DNA of 25,304 bases from Kingella sp. (in: b-proteobacteria) (GCF_030527935.1 NZ_JAUMZV010000032.1:1-25304), one strand, 5' to 3'. Counted from the first letter of the stretch, positions 15,251 to 23,777 are shown. Notes: a model not told the origin generated them from the sequence alone. A program made the numbers and translations.

Positions 15251-16081
15251 CTAAATCTGCCTGCGGCTAAACAGCCACGCCGCCAGCGCAAAGGGGACGA
15301 TAATCCAGCCAATTTGCGAGGCAACCAGCAGCGTTTTGCTTAGCCCAATTTGCCCACTGATGCCCGCCATGCCTGAATACATGGCGGTGTTTTCAAAGCC
15401 TGTTAGGTTGAGCAGGCGATAGATGTCGGTGGGGTTGAAGAGTAGCACGTTTTCCAGCAGCTTGGCGGTGATGCGGTGTTTGCTGTCGGCAACCAAAATG
15501 CCCAGCAACGCCATATCAAAAATCACCACGAAAAACAACCACACGCCAATCGCCAGACCAGCCGCTGTGCCGCGCTCTTTCACTTTCGCGCTAATCAAAT
15601 AGCCCAGCGACAAAAACGCCGCGCCCAACAAAATGCTGGCGGCAATCAGCAAGAAAAACGGCTTCCATGCGGCAGCCTGAAAACCGCCAAACTGCCATTG
15701 CAAAATCAAGCCCGCTGCGCCGTAGCCAATGGTGGTGGCAATGGCGAGCAACGCGGCGTGTCCCATAAATTTGCCCACCAAAATCTGCCAGCGCGAGATG
15801 GGATAGCTCAGCAGCAACGCCATCGTGCCGCGTTCAATTTCGCCGATAATCGCGTCATACGCCATCAGCATGGCAATCAGCGGCACAAGAAAAATGGATA
15901 GGCTGGATAGGCTGACCACGGTTACGGTGAGCGGGTCCACTTTCACGCTGCCTGTGGGCGTGCTGCCCATAAAGCCCAGCGCAAGTGCAAGGGCAAACAT
16001 CAAAATGGTGGCGGCGAGCACCCAGCGGTTGCGCAAGTTATCGCGAATTTCTTTTTGGGCAATGATGAGTGTGGGAGACAT
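15251..16081 (-). CDS. nosY: NosY ABC-2 type permease
   Basis: This 276-aa inner-membrane subunit of the NosDFY complex supports assembly of the NosZ copper-sulfur centre. It has six hydrophobic segments. The N-terminal IAQKEIRDNLRNRWVL and the MAYDAIIGEIERGTMALLLSYPISRWQILVGKF region are characteristic of NosY. AAGGAAG precedes the ATG by about 5 nt. It is separated from nosF by a 162-bp foldback element. A near-exact DUS lies at 15670-15681. Length and motifs are complete. Confidence 0.93.
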   Translation of the reverse strand: MSPTLIIAQKEIRDNLRNRWVLAATILMFALALALGFMGSTPTGSVKVDPLTVTVVSLSSLSIFLVPLIAMLMAYDAIIGEIERGTMALLLSYPISRWQILVGKFMGHAALLAIATTIGYGAAGLILQWQFGGFQAAAWKPFFLLIAASILLGAAFLSLGYLISAKVKERGTAAGLAIGVWLFFVVIFDMALLGILVADSKHRITAKLLENVLLFNPTDIYRLLNLTGFENTAMYSGMAGISGQIGLSKTLLVASQIGWIIVPFALAAWLFSRRQI

Positions 16082-16139
16082 GGGCTTCCTTTGTATGTTA
16101 ATGGCGTTTCAGGCTGCCTTGGGGCGTAGCCTGTGTTTT

Positions 16140-16301
16140 AGAACCTGTATTCATTATTTCCATAGGCAGATTTTATGAAATAAAAGCGCGGATACAAGGC
16201 AAAAAGCGCAGTAAGGTTGGACACCTTGCGAGCATTTTTAACGCAGTAGCCACGTTTTTAGGGCATAAAAGATGTCTATGGAAATAGTGAATACAGGTTC
16301 T
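16140..16301. mobile_element. Foldback MITE-like element, family A, copy 2 (between nosF and nosY)
   Basis: This 162-bp copy, AGAACCTGTATTCA...TGAATACAGGTTCT, has the same long-palindrome layout as copy 1, with the central stem around AAGGTTGGACACCTT. It sits 8 bp beyond the nosF stop codon and 58 bp before nosY, inside the nos operon, where its transcript would fold into a hairpin of about 75 bp. A DUS at 16108-16119 lies next to it. Confidence 0.88.
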
Positions 16302-16309
16302 TATTATCG

Positions 16310-17206
16310 TTATACATCTTCACGTTTTAAAAACTCGGCATACACTTCGTCCAGCGTAGGCGTGTGGATGTCAATGGCGGTGATGTTGTCCAAGCTGCCC
16401 AATTCTTGCAATCGCGCGGCTTTTTCATCCGCTTGGCATTCGCTGATATAACGATTAGGGCAGCCTGAAACGCTGCACCAATGCGCGGGCAACGCCATTT
16501 CGCGGGCAAGGGTTACATCAATGCTCACAGGCAAGCCGCTTTGCACTTGCAATTCGTGCATATTGCCATCCGCCAGCTTTTTGCCGTTTTTCATTACCAC
16601 CACGCGGTCGGCGTGTCCATCCAATTCGGTAAGTGCGTGGGTGCACAGCAGCACGGTCGCGCCTTGCGTTTTCAGCTCGTGCACAATTTGGTAGAACAAC
16701 TGGCGCGAAGCAGGGTCTAGCCCCGTGGTGGGTTCGTCAAACAGCAGCACTTGCGGCGCGCCCAGCAAGGCTTGGGCAAGCGCAAGCCGTTGGCGCATCC
16801 CTTTGGAATACGCACCCACGCGCTTGCCTGCGGATTGGGCGATGCCCACGCGTTCCAGCAAAGCATGGTTGCCCTTGGTGTCCAAGCCTTTGAGCTTGGC
16901 GTAAAAATCCATTGTTTCTTTGCCTGTTAGGCTAGGATGCAGGGCAACGATTTCGGGCAAATAGCCAATTTTGCGGCGAATTTCGGCGGCGCGGCTGCCC
17001 GATACGTTCTCGCCAAACAGGGTTACGCTGCCCACAGTGGGGCGGATTAAGCCCAGTATCAATTTCATAATGGTGGATTTGCCTGCGCCGTTGTGCCCCG
17101 CCAAGCCCACGCATTCGCCTGCTTCTAGGGTTAAATCAACTTCGTTTACGGCTTTTTGCGTGCCGTATTGTTTGGTTACTTGGGATAAAACTAAATGTGC
17201 GCTCAT
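16310..17206 (-). CDS. nosF: NosF ABC transporter ATPase
   Basis: This 298-aa ATPase of the NosDFY complex has Walker A GHNGAGKST, a Q-loop region (GYLPEIVALHPSLTG), signature YSKGMRQRL, Walker B VLLFDEPTTGLD and the switch His in CTHALTELDGHADRV. The ATP hydrolysis it drives is needed for CuZ maturation on NosZ. The frame runs back to 17317, but the N-terminal part would read through a DUS; the ATG at 17206 (MSAHLVLSQV) matches the family N-terminus, although its ribosome site is weak. A DUS variant at 16457-16468 encodes part of the C-terminal region. Confidence 0.93.
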   Translation of the reverse strand: MSAHLVLSQVTKQYGTQKAVNEVDLTLEAGECVGLAGHNGAGKSTIMKLILGLIRPTVGSVTLFGENVSGSRAAEIRRKIGYLPEIVALHPSLTGKETMDFYAKLKGLDTKGNHALLERVGIAQSAGKRVGAYSKGMRQRLALAQALLGAPQVLLFDEPTTGLDPASRQLFYQIVHELKTQGATVLLCTHALTELDGHADRVVVMKNGKKLADGNMHELQVQSGLPVSIDVTLAREMALPAHWCSVSGCPNRYISECQADEKAARLQELGSLDNITAIDIHTPTLDEVYAEFLKREDV

Positions 17207-17331
17207 GTGTGCGAATTCTCTGTTGCGGTTTTGTGTTAATGGTGTTTCAGGCTGCCTTATGCGGAGCAGATGGATGGCGATTTTGATGGCATGGCATACT
17301 GCGCGTCGGTGTTTCAATCCGCTTTACAGTT

Positions 17332-17382
17332 TTCAGGCTGCCTTTGGAATAGCGCATTTTAAGGGCTAAAAGGCAGCCTGAA
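17332..17382 (-). terminator. DUS pair between nosD and nosF
   Basis: TTCAGGCTGCCT (17332-17343) and AGGCAGCCTGAA (17371-17382) are an exact inverted pair with a 27-nt loop, 34 bp beyond the nosD stop. A further DUS lies at 17246-17257 in the nosF leader. It may attenuate transcription into nosF. Confidence 0.5.
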
Positions 17383-17416
17383 AGTAAATTTACACGCCTA
17401 TGCAATGTGTTAAGAC

Positions 17417-18712
17417 TCACACCGTTTTGCGTTCGCGCGCCTTAATCTCACGCAAAATCAGCAAAGCAGGTGGCTCAGGCATCACCATCAGCGGACGGCT
17501 ATCGGTCATCCCCCCTGGCATAATGGCGGGGAACTCTTTTTGCGCCCATTTCACAATGCTCACGGCGGGGCTGTTCATCAGCAAGCGGGCGGATGGCGCG
17601 CGCCATAGGATTTGGTCGGTGATGTTGTTGGGCTTGTATGCCGTGTCGGCAATGCCGTCGCCATCTAGGTCAAACGCGCTGTTGTCGCTCCAATAATTGC
17701 CTTTGCCACCGTCTGCCCAATCCATAAAGCGCGTGCCCACATATTTAATCTGGGTTTGGTTGTTCACAAACGCATTCTCGCGGATAACATTGCCTTCTGC
17801 CGCGCCCGAAAAATGGATGCCCATTTCGCAGCCTTCAAAATGGTTGTTGGTGAATTGGTTGTTGTTGGCGTTGTAGAGATACACGCACTTGGGCGATTTT
17901 TCCACCGCGTTGTCATCGATAATGGAATCGTTGGCGTAGTTGAGCATGATGCCTTGGTCTATGTTGTTATACGACACATTGTTGCGCAGCTTGATATTGG
18001 TGGAAAACATGATGGCATAGCCGATTTTGCTGTTGGATACCACGTTGTCTTCAATTTGGCTGTCGTTGGTGTACATATAATGCACGCCGTAGCGCAGGTC
18101 GTGGAAATGGTTGTGGCTAAACGTGTTGAAATTGCTGGCGTTGGAAAAAATGCCATCGCGCCCGTGCGAAATGTCGTTGTAGATGACTTTGGAATTGGGC
18201 GCGTTCCACACAGTTACGCCGTTGCCGCGCTCGTTTTCGCGCAATTCTTGGTTGCCGATGATGGTGTTGCGCTCCACCACCGCATTGGGCGCGCCCCAAA
18301 GATACACGCCCACAGAGTTATCCAAAATATTGTTTTCAACGATGTGGGCGGCATCGGCGGCTTTATCCAAAAAAATGCCTGCGTCCATATTGGGCAGGCT
18401 CATGCCTGATTTGGTTACGGTGATGTGTTTGATGGTTACATTGGGCGCGGCAACGGTGATGGTGCGCCCCGTGCGGTCGCCTTGGATGATGGCATCGCGC
18501 TTGTCGCCGCCTTCCAGCGTGAGCGGTTTGTTGATGATGATTTTGCCCTGATAATCGCCTGCAGCAAGGCGCAGCGTGTCGCCTGCTTGGGCTTGGTCAA
18601 TCGCCGCTTGCAAATCCGCGCCCGCGCTAATTTGAACCACAGCAGCTTGGGCGGAAGCCGCCAGCCAAGGCACGGATAAAGCAAGGACGAGAAGAATGTG
18701 TGTTGGTTTCAT
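17417..18712 (-). CDS. nosD: NosD periplasmic copper-maturation protein
   Basis: This 431-aa periplasmic component of NosDFY receives Cu from NosL and passes it to NosZ. A Sec signal peptide is cleaved near ASAQA-A (about 23). The rest is a right-handed beta-helix with CASH-type repeats, seen as recurring N-rich turns such as NNILDNSVGVYLWG, NTIIGNQELREN, YNDISHGRDGIFSNAS and NNHFEGCEMGIHFSG. The C-terminus (NYWSDNSAFDLDGDGIADTAYKPN and following) is typical of NosD. The start has no strong ribosome site and follows a DUS-rich spacer. Confidence 0.95.
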   Translation of the reverse strand: MKPTHILLVLALSVPWLAASAQAAVVQISAGADLQAAIDQAQAGDTLRLAAGDYQGKIIINKPLTLEGGDKRDAIIQGDRTGRTITVAAPNVTIKHITVTKSGMSLPNMDAGIFLDKAADAAHIVENNILDNSVGVYLWGAPNAVVERNTIIGNQELRENERGNGVTVWNAPNSKVIYNDISHGRDGIFSNASNFNTFSHNHFHDLRYGVHYMYTNDSQIEDNVVSNSKIGYAIMFSTNIKLRNNVSYNNIDQGIMLNYANDSIIDDNAVEKSPKCVYLYNANNNQFTNNHFEGCEMGIHFSGAAEGNVIRENAFVNNQTQIKYVGTRFMDWADGGKGNYWSDNSAFDLDGDGIADTAYKPNNITDQILWRAPSARLLMNSPAVSIVKWAQKEFPAIMPGGMTDSRPLMVMPEPPALLILREIKARERKTV

Positions 18713-18725
18713 GTTTGTGCGCGTT

Positions 18726-18849
18726 TTCAGGCTGCCCTGAAAGGGGGTGTTGTTTTAATGGGTAGGCAGCCTGAAAACCATAAGCCTGTTAGGTTTCAGG
18801 CTGCCTACCGATTAAAACATTCATCAAACACGTTTTCAGGCTGCCTGAA
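18726..18849. repeat. DUS cluster between nosZ and nosD
   Basis: Sites are at 18726-18737 (last base differs), 18764-18775, 18795-18806 and 18835-18846. The second and third form an inverted pair. The last extends into TTCAGGCTGCCTGAA (18835-18849), which also contains AGGCTGCCTGAA, the form I recall as the Simonsiella-type dialect. Confidence 0.85.
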
Positions 18850-18890
18850 ACCATGTTGATAAACGCGTTTCCCTATGCGGGAAAATAACC

Positions 18891-18921
18891 CATTCGGCCA
18901 TCAAAATCTGATAGCCGAATG
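18891..18921 (-). terminator. Intrinsic terminator or attenuator after nosZ
   Basis: On the minus strand CATTCGGCTATCA and TGATGGCCGAATG form a 13-bp stem (one T-G pair) with a 5-nt loop, 22 bp past the nosZ stop, followed by GGGTTATTTT. It is one of the few hairpin terminators here not built from DUS. Partial termination would give more nosZ than nosDFYLX mRNA. Confidence 0.65.
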
Positions 18922-18942
18922 AGCCATAATCACATCAAGCGA

Positions 18943-21096
18943 TTATTTTGCCGCAGATGCAGCAGATGCTTCGGCGGGTTTAGAAGCATCGGCAGGTTTA
19001 GATGCAGATGCTGCTGGGGCAGAAGCGGCTGCGGCAGATGCGCCTTCTGGGTGGAAGATGTTTACAGGCGTGCTGTTTTTGCTCAGCCCTTCTTCGCCCA
19101 AGAACGCTTCGCCTTTTTTGTGCACAATCATGCGACCAGACATTTCCATGTGCAAGGCGTGGCAGAACCATTGGCAGTAGTACCAGTAAACGCCCACGCG
19201 GTTGGCGGTAAAGGTAACGGAAGTGGTGGCTTGCGCACTGATTTCCATCGCGATGCCGTGTTCTTCCAAGGTGAAACCGTGGGTTAAGTCTTCAATGGTT
19301 TCCATATTGGTTACATACACGGTAACTTCGTCGCCTTCATACACTTCAAACGCAGGAATGCTGAACGCAGGCGCAATCGCCGTCATGTACACGCGAACTT
19401 TGTTGCCATCGCGGATAACGTTTTTGGCTTTTTCCAATTCCACGCCATCTTTTTTGGCTTGCTCAACCGCGTCTTCCCACATCCAAGGGTCTTTGCGATC
19501 CCAAGTTTTGTTGGGGTTGAGTTTGCTGGCCGCCACCAACATCAAATCGTGTGGCTCGGCGAAGGTTGGGTTGTCGTGTACCAATTTCATTTCATCGCCA
19601 GAGATGTCAATCAACTGGTCGCATTCGGCTTTCAACGGCCCAACGTTCAAGAAACGGTCTTTGGAGAATTTGTTCAAAGACACCAGCCATTTACCATCGG
19701 CTTCTTTGGTTTCGCCCATGGTAGTGTGGTTATGACCGGGTTGGTAGTGAACATCAATTTTTTGCACGATGTAGTCGTCTTTTTCGCTTTTTTCTGCGTA
19801 AGCCGCAATCGCTTTATCAATGTTCCATTTCACCATTTGGCTGTCAATAAACAAGGTGGTGTAGGCATTGCCACGACCGTCAAATGCTGTGTGGAGTGGG
19901 CCTAGACCCAGTTTAGGCTCGGCAACCACCACATCGCGCTCTTTGATTTTGCCTGCGAACAAATCATCCAATTTGCGCACATCCAACACGGTTACGGTTG
20001 GCGACAATTTGCCGTTGAGCATGATGTAGTTGCCATCGGGTGATGCGTTACAGCCGTGTGGCGAGTTGGGCACAGGGATATAGCGGGTGTATTTGCTTTT
20101 CGCTTGGAAGCGACCGTCTAGCACTTTTACGCCGTTGATTTCTTTGAAATCGCCCGCTTCAATGCCTGCTTCAATCGCTTTCAAGTCAAACACCACGCAC
20201 CAGTCTTGCTCGTTGGCAGACGCTTCGGTTACGGTGCCGCCTTTTTCAGAGTTATAGCAAGTGGCGAAAGAGTATTTGCCTTGGTAGTCGGCATCGCCGT
20301 TATCCAAGTTACCATCCACCATCACTTGCCATGCGATTTCCATGGTTTCGCCGTTTAATGCGGTATAGACTGCCCAGTAGTTTTTAGCAGGGTCGTCTAA
20401 CATGGTGCCGTTATTGGGTACGGGCACGATGTGCTCGCCGTTGGCAAAAACGTAGCCTGTTTTGGGGTAACGTTGTGGGCGCAAGCCGTGGATGCCTGAT
20501 GCGTTGGGGATTTCGGTGATTTTGTCGGTTTTCATCACATCGCAACGGATGCGGCAAACGCGGTTGTTGGCTTTATCGTTGGCATACACATAGCGACCGT
20601 CATAAGTGCCATCAGTGAACGACATATGCGGGTGGTGCAAGTCGCCATTGGGGTAGCAAGGCATATTGGATTTTTTCAAAAATTCGCGTGTGCCTTCGGT
20701 TAAGCCTGCGTTCAAAATTTTGCGGCTTTCGTTGGTGCGCCCCCAGCCTGTTGCGCTGTCCATGTTGAACACGGGGATGCGAATCAATTCGCGCATAGAT
20801 GGCACGCCGATAATGCGCATTTCACCTGATTGACCACCTGATAGGAAACCGTAGTATTGGTCTAGCTCGCCCGGGCCAACGTGGTAGTTCAAACCGCCTT
20901 CGGCGTTGGTGGTAGCGGCAACGGTTGCGCCAGATGCAGCGGGCGCAGCATTAGAAGCACCTGCGTGTGCAGCGGAAGCGGTTGTGTTGCCACCATTTTG
21001 TGCGCCACCAGAGCAAGCTGCCAAGCCCATCAAGCCAACGCCTGATGCAGCAGCAGTACCTAGAAATTTACGGCGACTGAGTTTATTGTCTGACAT
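18943..21096 (-). CDS. nosZ: Nitrous-oxide reductase, clade I (Tat-dependent)
   Basis: This 717-aa enzyme reduces N2O to N2. It begins with a twin-arginine signal (LSRRKFLGTAAASGVG) followed by a lipobox-like LMGLAAC (C28). The beta-propeller domain has CuZ ligands starting with GDLHHPH (H154, H155, H157) and later His in NSPHGC, LGPLHTAF, HYQPGHNH and AEPHD. The C-terminal cupredoxin domain has the CuA motif CQWFCHALHMEM (C641, W643, C645, H649, M652). AGGAG sits about 9 nt before the ATG. After the CuA domain the chain continues with about 33 Ala/Ser/Pro/Lys-rich residues not needed for catalysis. All catalytic motifs are intact. Confidence 0.97.
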   Translation of the reverse strand: MSDNKLSRRKFLGTAAASGVGLMGLAACSGGAQNGGNTTASAAHAGASNAAPAASGATVAATTNAEGGLNYHVGPGELDQYYGFLSGGQSGEMRIIGVPSMRELIRIPVFNMDSATGWGRTNESRKILNAGLTEGTREFLKKSNMPCYPNGDLHHPHMSFTDGTYDGRYVYANDKANNRVCRIRCDVMKTDKITEIPNASGIHGLRPQRYPKTGYVFANGEHIVPVPNNGTMLDDPAKNYWAVYTALNGETMEIAWQVMVDGNLDNGDADYQGKYSFATCYNSEKGGTVTEASANEQDWCVVFDLKAIEAGIEAGDFKEINGVKVLDGRFQAKSKYTRYIPVPNSPHGCNASPDGNYIMLNGKLSPTVTVLDVRKLDDLFAGKIKERDVVVAEPKLGLGPLHTAFDGRGNAYTTLFIDSQMVKWNIDKAIAAYAEKSEKDDYIVQKIDVHYQPGHNHTTMGETKEADGKWLVSLNKFSKDRFLNVGPLKAECDQLIDISGDEMKLVHDNPTFAEPHDLMLVAASKLNPNKTWDRKDPWMWEDAVEQAKKDGVELEKAKNVIRDGNKVRVYMTAIAPAFSIPAFEVYEGDEVTVYVTNMETIEDLTHGFTLEEHGIAMEISAQATTSVTFTANRVGVYWYYCQWFCHALHMEMSGRMIVHKKGEAFLGEEGLSKNSTPVNIFHPEGASAAAASAPAASASKPADASKPAEASAASAAK

Positions 21097-21174
21097 AGTT
21101 ATAACTCCTAAAAGAGTGCTGGGTTAAATGGAAACAGGAGAGAGATGCCTGTTGTAGCTTTTCAGGCTGCCTTA

Positions 21175-21305
21175 GGGTCTGTTGACAATCAACATTTTGG
21201 TGGCTTTTTCGCCCTAAAATGGCATCTGCCGCGTTGAAAATACTTGCCTTGCATCTACCATTTTATGACGCAAAATCCACTTCAAAGTTGAATGTCAACA
21301 GCCCC
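21175..21305. mobile_element. Foldback MITE-like element, family B, between nosR and nosZ
   Basis: This 131-bp noncoding element has 19-bp terminal inverted repeats (GGGTCTGTTGACAATCAAC and the complement of GTTGAATGTCAACAGCCCC) that match at 17 of 19 positions. Its interior is also an imperfect palindrome (TAAAATGG...TGC on both arms). It sits inside an inverted DUS pair (21161-21172 and 21324-21335). Part of its core, GCCCTAAAA followed by TGC-GCGTTRAAAATRCTYGC, resembles family A. No clear target duplication is seen. Confidence 0.75.
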
Positions 21306-21339
21306 TTGGGGTGCTGCATCAAGAGGCAGCCTGAAAATA

Positions 21340-23673
21340 CTAATCCGCTTTTTTCGGATTCTTTACAAATTGCACAACCTGCTCTTGCGGTTCGCTTGGA
21401 GCTTGCTGCGCCGCCAATTCCGCTTTGGCAGCGGCTTGTTTGGCTTTTTTCTTATTGGTTGCCACCACTTGCGGGCAGCGTGTTTGGTGGTTATACATCA
21501 CTTGGCAATGCAAGCATTGAATGCACTCGTTGGGGTTGATGTCGCCTTCGGGCGCAATCGCTTGCACAGGGCATTCGTGATTACAAATTTGGCAGGGGTT
21601 GCCACACATGGCATAACGGCGCAACCAGTCAAAAATACGCAATTTGGCGGGAATCGCCATCGCCGCGCCCAATGGGCAAAGATAGCGGCAGAAAAAGCGT
21701 TCAATAAACAGGCTGGCGATAACCAACGCCACCGCGAAAATCACGAAATACCACTCGCGCACAAAGTGCAAAATGATGGCGGTTTTAAAGGGTTCTACTT
21801 CGGCATATTTTTCGGCAGTACCTAAGTCGTATAACGATATACCAAAAAGTATCATAAAGATAACATATTTTAACGCAGTTAGGCGAGTATGAATGCCAAA
21901 AGGGACTAAATATTGTTTGATGCCGAATTTTTTGCCGATGGCGCAGGCGATTTCTTGCAACGCGCCAAATGGGCAAAGCCAGCCGCAGAACGCGCCGCGC
22001 CCCCAAAGCAGCATGCCGATGGCGGTGGCACTCCACAGCGTGTAGATGAAAGGGTCCATCAAGAAATAATCCCAGCTAAACCCTGTGATTAAGGATGAAG
22101 TGAATGTCATCACGTTGACAACAGAGAGCTGCGCGTGCAAGAACCAGCCCACATACACCAGCGTTACGGTTAAATAAGCCAAACGGAAGCGGTTGAAAAA
22201 GGTTTCGTGTTTAACCAGCGTGTCTTGGAAGAAGAACACGGCACTCAAAATCAGCAGCATCACAGCGATGGCGGCAACGTGGAAGCGTTTTTCCCACCAC
22301 AGGCGTTTCCAAATCATGCGCTGCGGGTTGTCTTCCGCGCTGGCATCGGCGGTGGCGATGTCGCCAGCGGGTGCGCTTGCGCTGGCGGCTGTTGCATTGC
22401 CCGCCGCAGAAGCAGCCTGAACGGGCGCAGGCGCATCAATCACCACAGGCTCGCCGTTGGGGTCGTCCACGGTAAATGCTTTGGGCAGCAAGTAGTTCAA
22501 ATCTACGGTAACAAACGCTTTGTTTTGCACGCTCACTTCGCGTTGCACCACCAGTTGCAAGTGCCACGGCTCGGCGGCATCCAGTTTTTCGTTTTCGGGA
22601 ATCACAAACAGCGACACTTCTTTAAACTCGGGCGCGCCTGCGGCTTCCAAGCGCAGCAAGCGAGTGTGTTGCGCATCGGTGAAACGGAAACCGTTGTCGT
22701 TTTGCACCAGCTCAATGCGGTCAAAAATACCGCCGCGCACATAGCCCGAGCCTTTCCATGAATACACGCCTTCGCCTGCCACGATAATCGCGGCTTGATC
22801 GGGTTTCAGGCCGCCTTTAAGCCGCTCGTAGCCTTGTTCGCCCAATAGGCTTTTGCCGATGGATGGCTGCGAAACCACGGCGGTGTATAGGTTGATAAAG
22901 GTGTCTTCGGGATTGCCTGGTTCGGGTTTTTCGGCGGCGGCGGGGTTGTTTTGTTCCAGCATTTTGTTGGCTTCGCCGATGCTGATGTGCAGTTTAGCCA
23001 CCGCGCCTTGGTCTAATAATTGTTGCCACGACAAGATGTCTTGCTTATCCATATTGGGCAAACGATGCGGGCGGGTTTGCACGGCGGTGCTGGCAGCGGC
23101 GGCGGGGGCTTTGCCGCTTTGTTTCGCCAGCTCAGCGGTGATAATCCGCGCGGAACGCACGATGCTGTCGCCAATCACCACCACGGTAACGGTTGCGCCT
23201 GTTACGATGGGCGATGGCGTTGCGCCTGCTTGCGGCGGATTTTTGGTGGGATTCATGCCGATGTAGCCGTCAATAAAGGCATCCACTTTGGAGCGCGGAA
23301 TACCAATCAGCAAAATGGGCTCGTGGTGTTCCAGCATTTTCGCGCCTTTAACCGTGCCTTCGTTATCCAGCGCGACAATGGTGTCAATCGGTTTGCTGGA
23401 ATAGCCGCGCGTGCTGACGACATCGGATGTGATGTACACCACGCCGACTTCTTTGTCGCCCTCGTACACTTTCGCCATCATGGGCTTGCCCTCGGGCTGC
23501 CCAAAGCGCGTGGCGTTGGGGAAGACATCGGCGGGTTTCACTTTGTTGATTAAATCAGGCAAACGCTCGGCCTGCGTGGGCGCAACAAGCATCAGCAGCG
23601 TGCACGCGGCAAGCAGAAAGAAGATGATTTTTTGATAGAAATGGTGTGCGGTTGAGACCATTGGGCGAGACAT
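21340..23673 (-). CDS. nosR: NosR membrane flavo-iron-sulfur protein
   Basis: This 777-aa polytopic protein supplies electrons to NosZ and is needed for nos expression. After a signal segment (about 14-35) comes a periplasmic FMN-binding domain with the flavin-attachment motif SPIVTGAT (T161), the likely target of NosX. Next come an Ala-rich linker, about six membrane segments with CGWLCPFGALQE and CRYLCPLGAAM motifs, and a C-terminal double [4Fe-4S] ferredoxin domain (about 690-734, eight clustered Cys). The frame extends to 23763, but TAGGAC lies about 10 nt before the ATG at 23673, which places the signal segment correctly. It is the first gene of the nos cluster, behind an FNR-type promoter. 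Confidence 0.95.
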   Translation of the reverse strand: MSRPMVSTAHHFYQKIIFFLLAACTLLMLVAPTQAERLPDLINKVKPADVFPNATRFGQPEGKPMMAKVYEGDKEVGVVYITSDVVSTRGYSSKPIDTIVALDNEGTVKGAKMLEHHEPILLIGIPRSKVDAFIDGYIGMNPTKNPPQAGATPSPIVTGATVTVVVIGDSIVRSARIITAELAKQSGKAPAAAASTAVQTRPHRLPNMDKQDILSWQQLLDQGAVAKLHISIGEANKMLEQNNPAAAEKPEPGNPEDTFINLYTAVVSQPSIGKSLLGEQGYERLKGGLKPDQAAIIVAGEGVYSWKGSGYVRGGIFDRIELVQNDNGFRFTDAQHTRLLRLEAAGAPEFKEVSLFVIPENEKLDAAEPWHLQLVVQREVSVQNKAFVTVDLNYLLPKAFTVDDPNGEPVVIDAPAPVQAASAAGNATAASASAPAGDIATADASAEDNPQRMIWKRLWWEKRFHVAAIAVMLLILSAVFFFQDTLVKHETFFNRFRLAYLTVTLVYVGWFLHAQLSVVNVMTFTSSLITGFSWDYFLMDPFIYTLWSATAIGMLLWGRGAFCGWLCPFGALQEIACAIGKKFGIKQYLVPFGIHTRLTALKYVIFMILFGISLYDLGTAEKYAEVEPFKTAIILHFVREWYFVIFAVALVIASLFIERFFCRYLCPLGAAMAIPAKLRIFDWLRRYAMCGNPCQICNHECPVQAIAPEGDINPNECIQCLHCQVMYNHQTRCPQVVATNKKKAKQAAAKAELAAQQAPSEPQEQVVQFVKNPKKAD

Positions 23674-23701
23674 ATTGGTTTGTCCTATTTGTAGTGATTT
23701 T

Positions 23702-23727
23702 ATGGTGTTCGTAAATGGTGTTCGTAA
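23702..23727. repeat. Tandem 13-bp repeat in the nosR leader
   Basis: ATGGTGTTCGTAA occurs twice head to tail (23702-23714, 23715-23727). It begins about 2 nt inside the predicted nosR transcript. It may be a regulator site or a chance duplication. Confidence 0.85.
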
Positions 23728-23735
23728 ACATTCAC

Positions 23736-23777
23736 ATTTTAGAAGCCTCCAAGGGTTGCTCATTTGACATAAATCAA
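23736..23777 (-). promoter_or_regulatory. Class II FNR/ANR-dependent promoter of nosR
   Basis: TTGACATAAATCAA (23764-23777) is the FNR box TTGAT-N4-ATCAA with one mismatch. On the minus strand a TAAAAT -10 lies at 23736-23741, so transcription would start near 23729. The box centre (23770.5) is then at -41.5, the position of class II FNR activation. This fits oxygen-limited induction of the nos genes. Confidence 0.75.

Noticed and set aside
14779..15324. 181-codon minus-strand frame over the nosY-nosL region
   Set aside because: It starts inside nosY and changes from a membrane helix to Pro/Ala-rich nonsense at the TTTAC duplication. The better reading is the 76-residue gene in the restored frame.
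17756..18409. 217-codon plus-strand frame opposite nosD
   Set aside because: It is antisense to nosD, with low-complexity Val/His composition caused by the repeat codons of the beta-helix.
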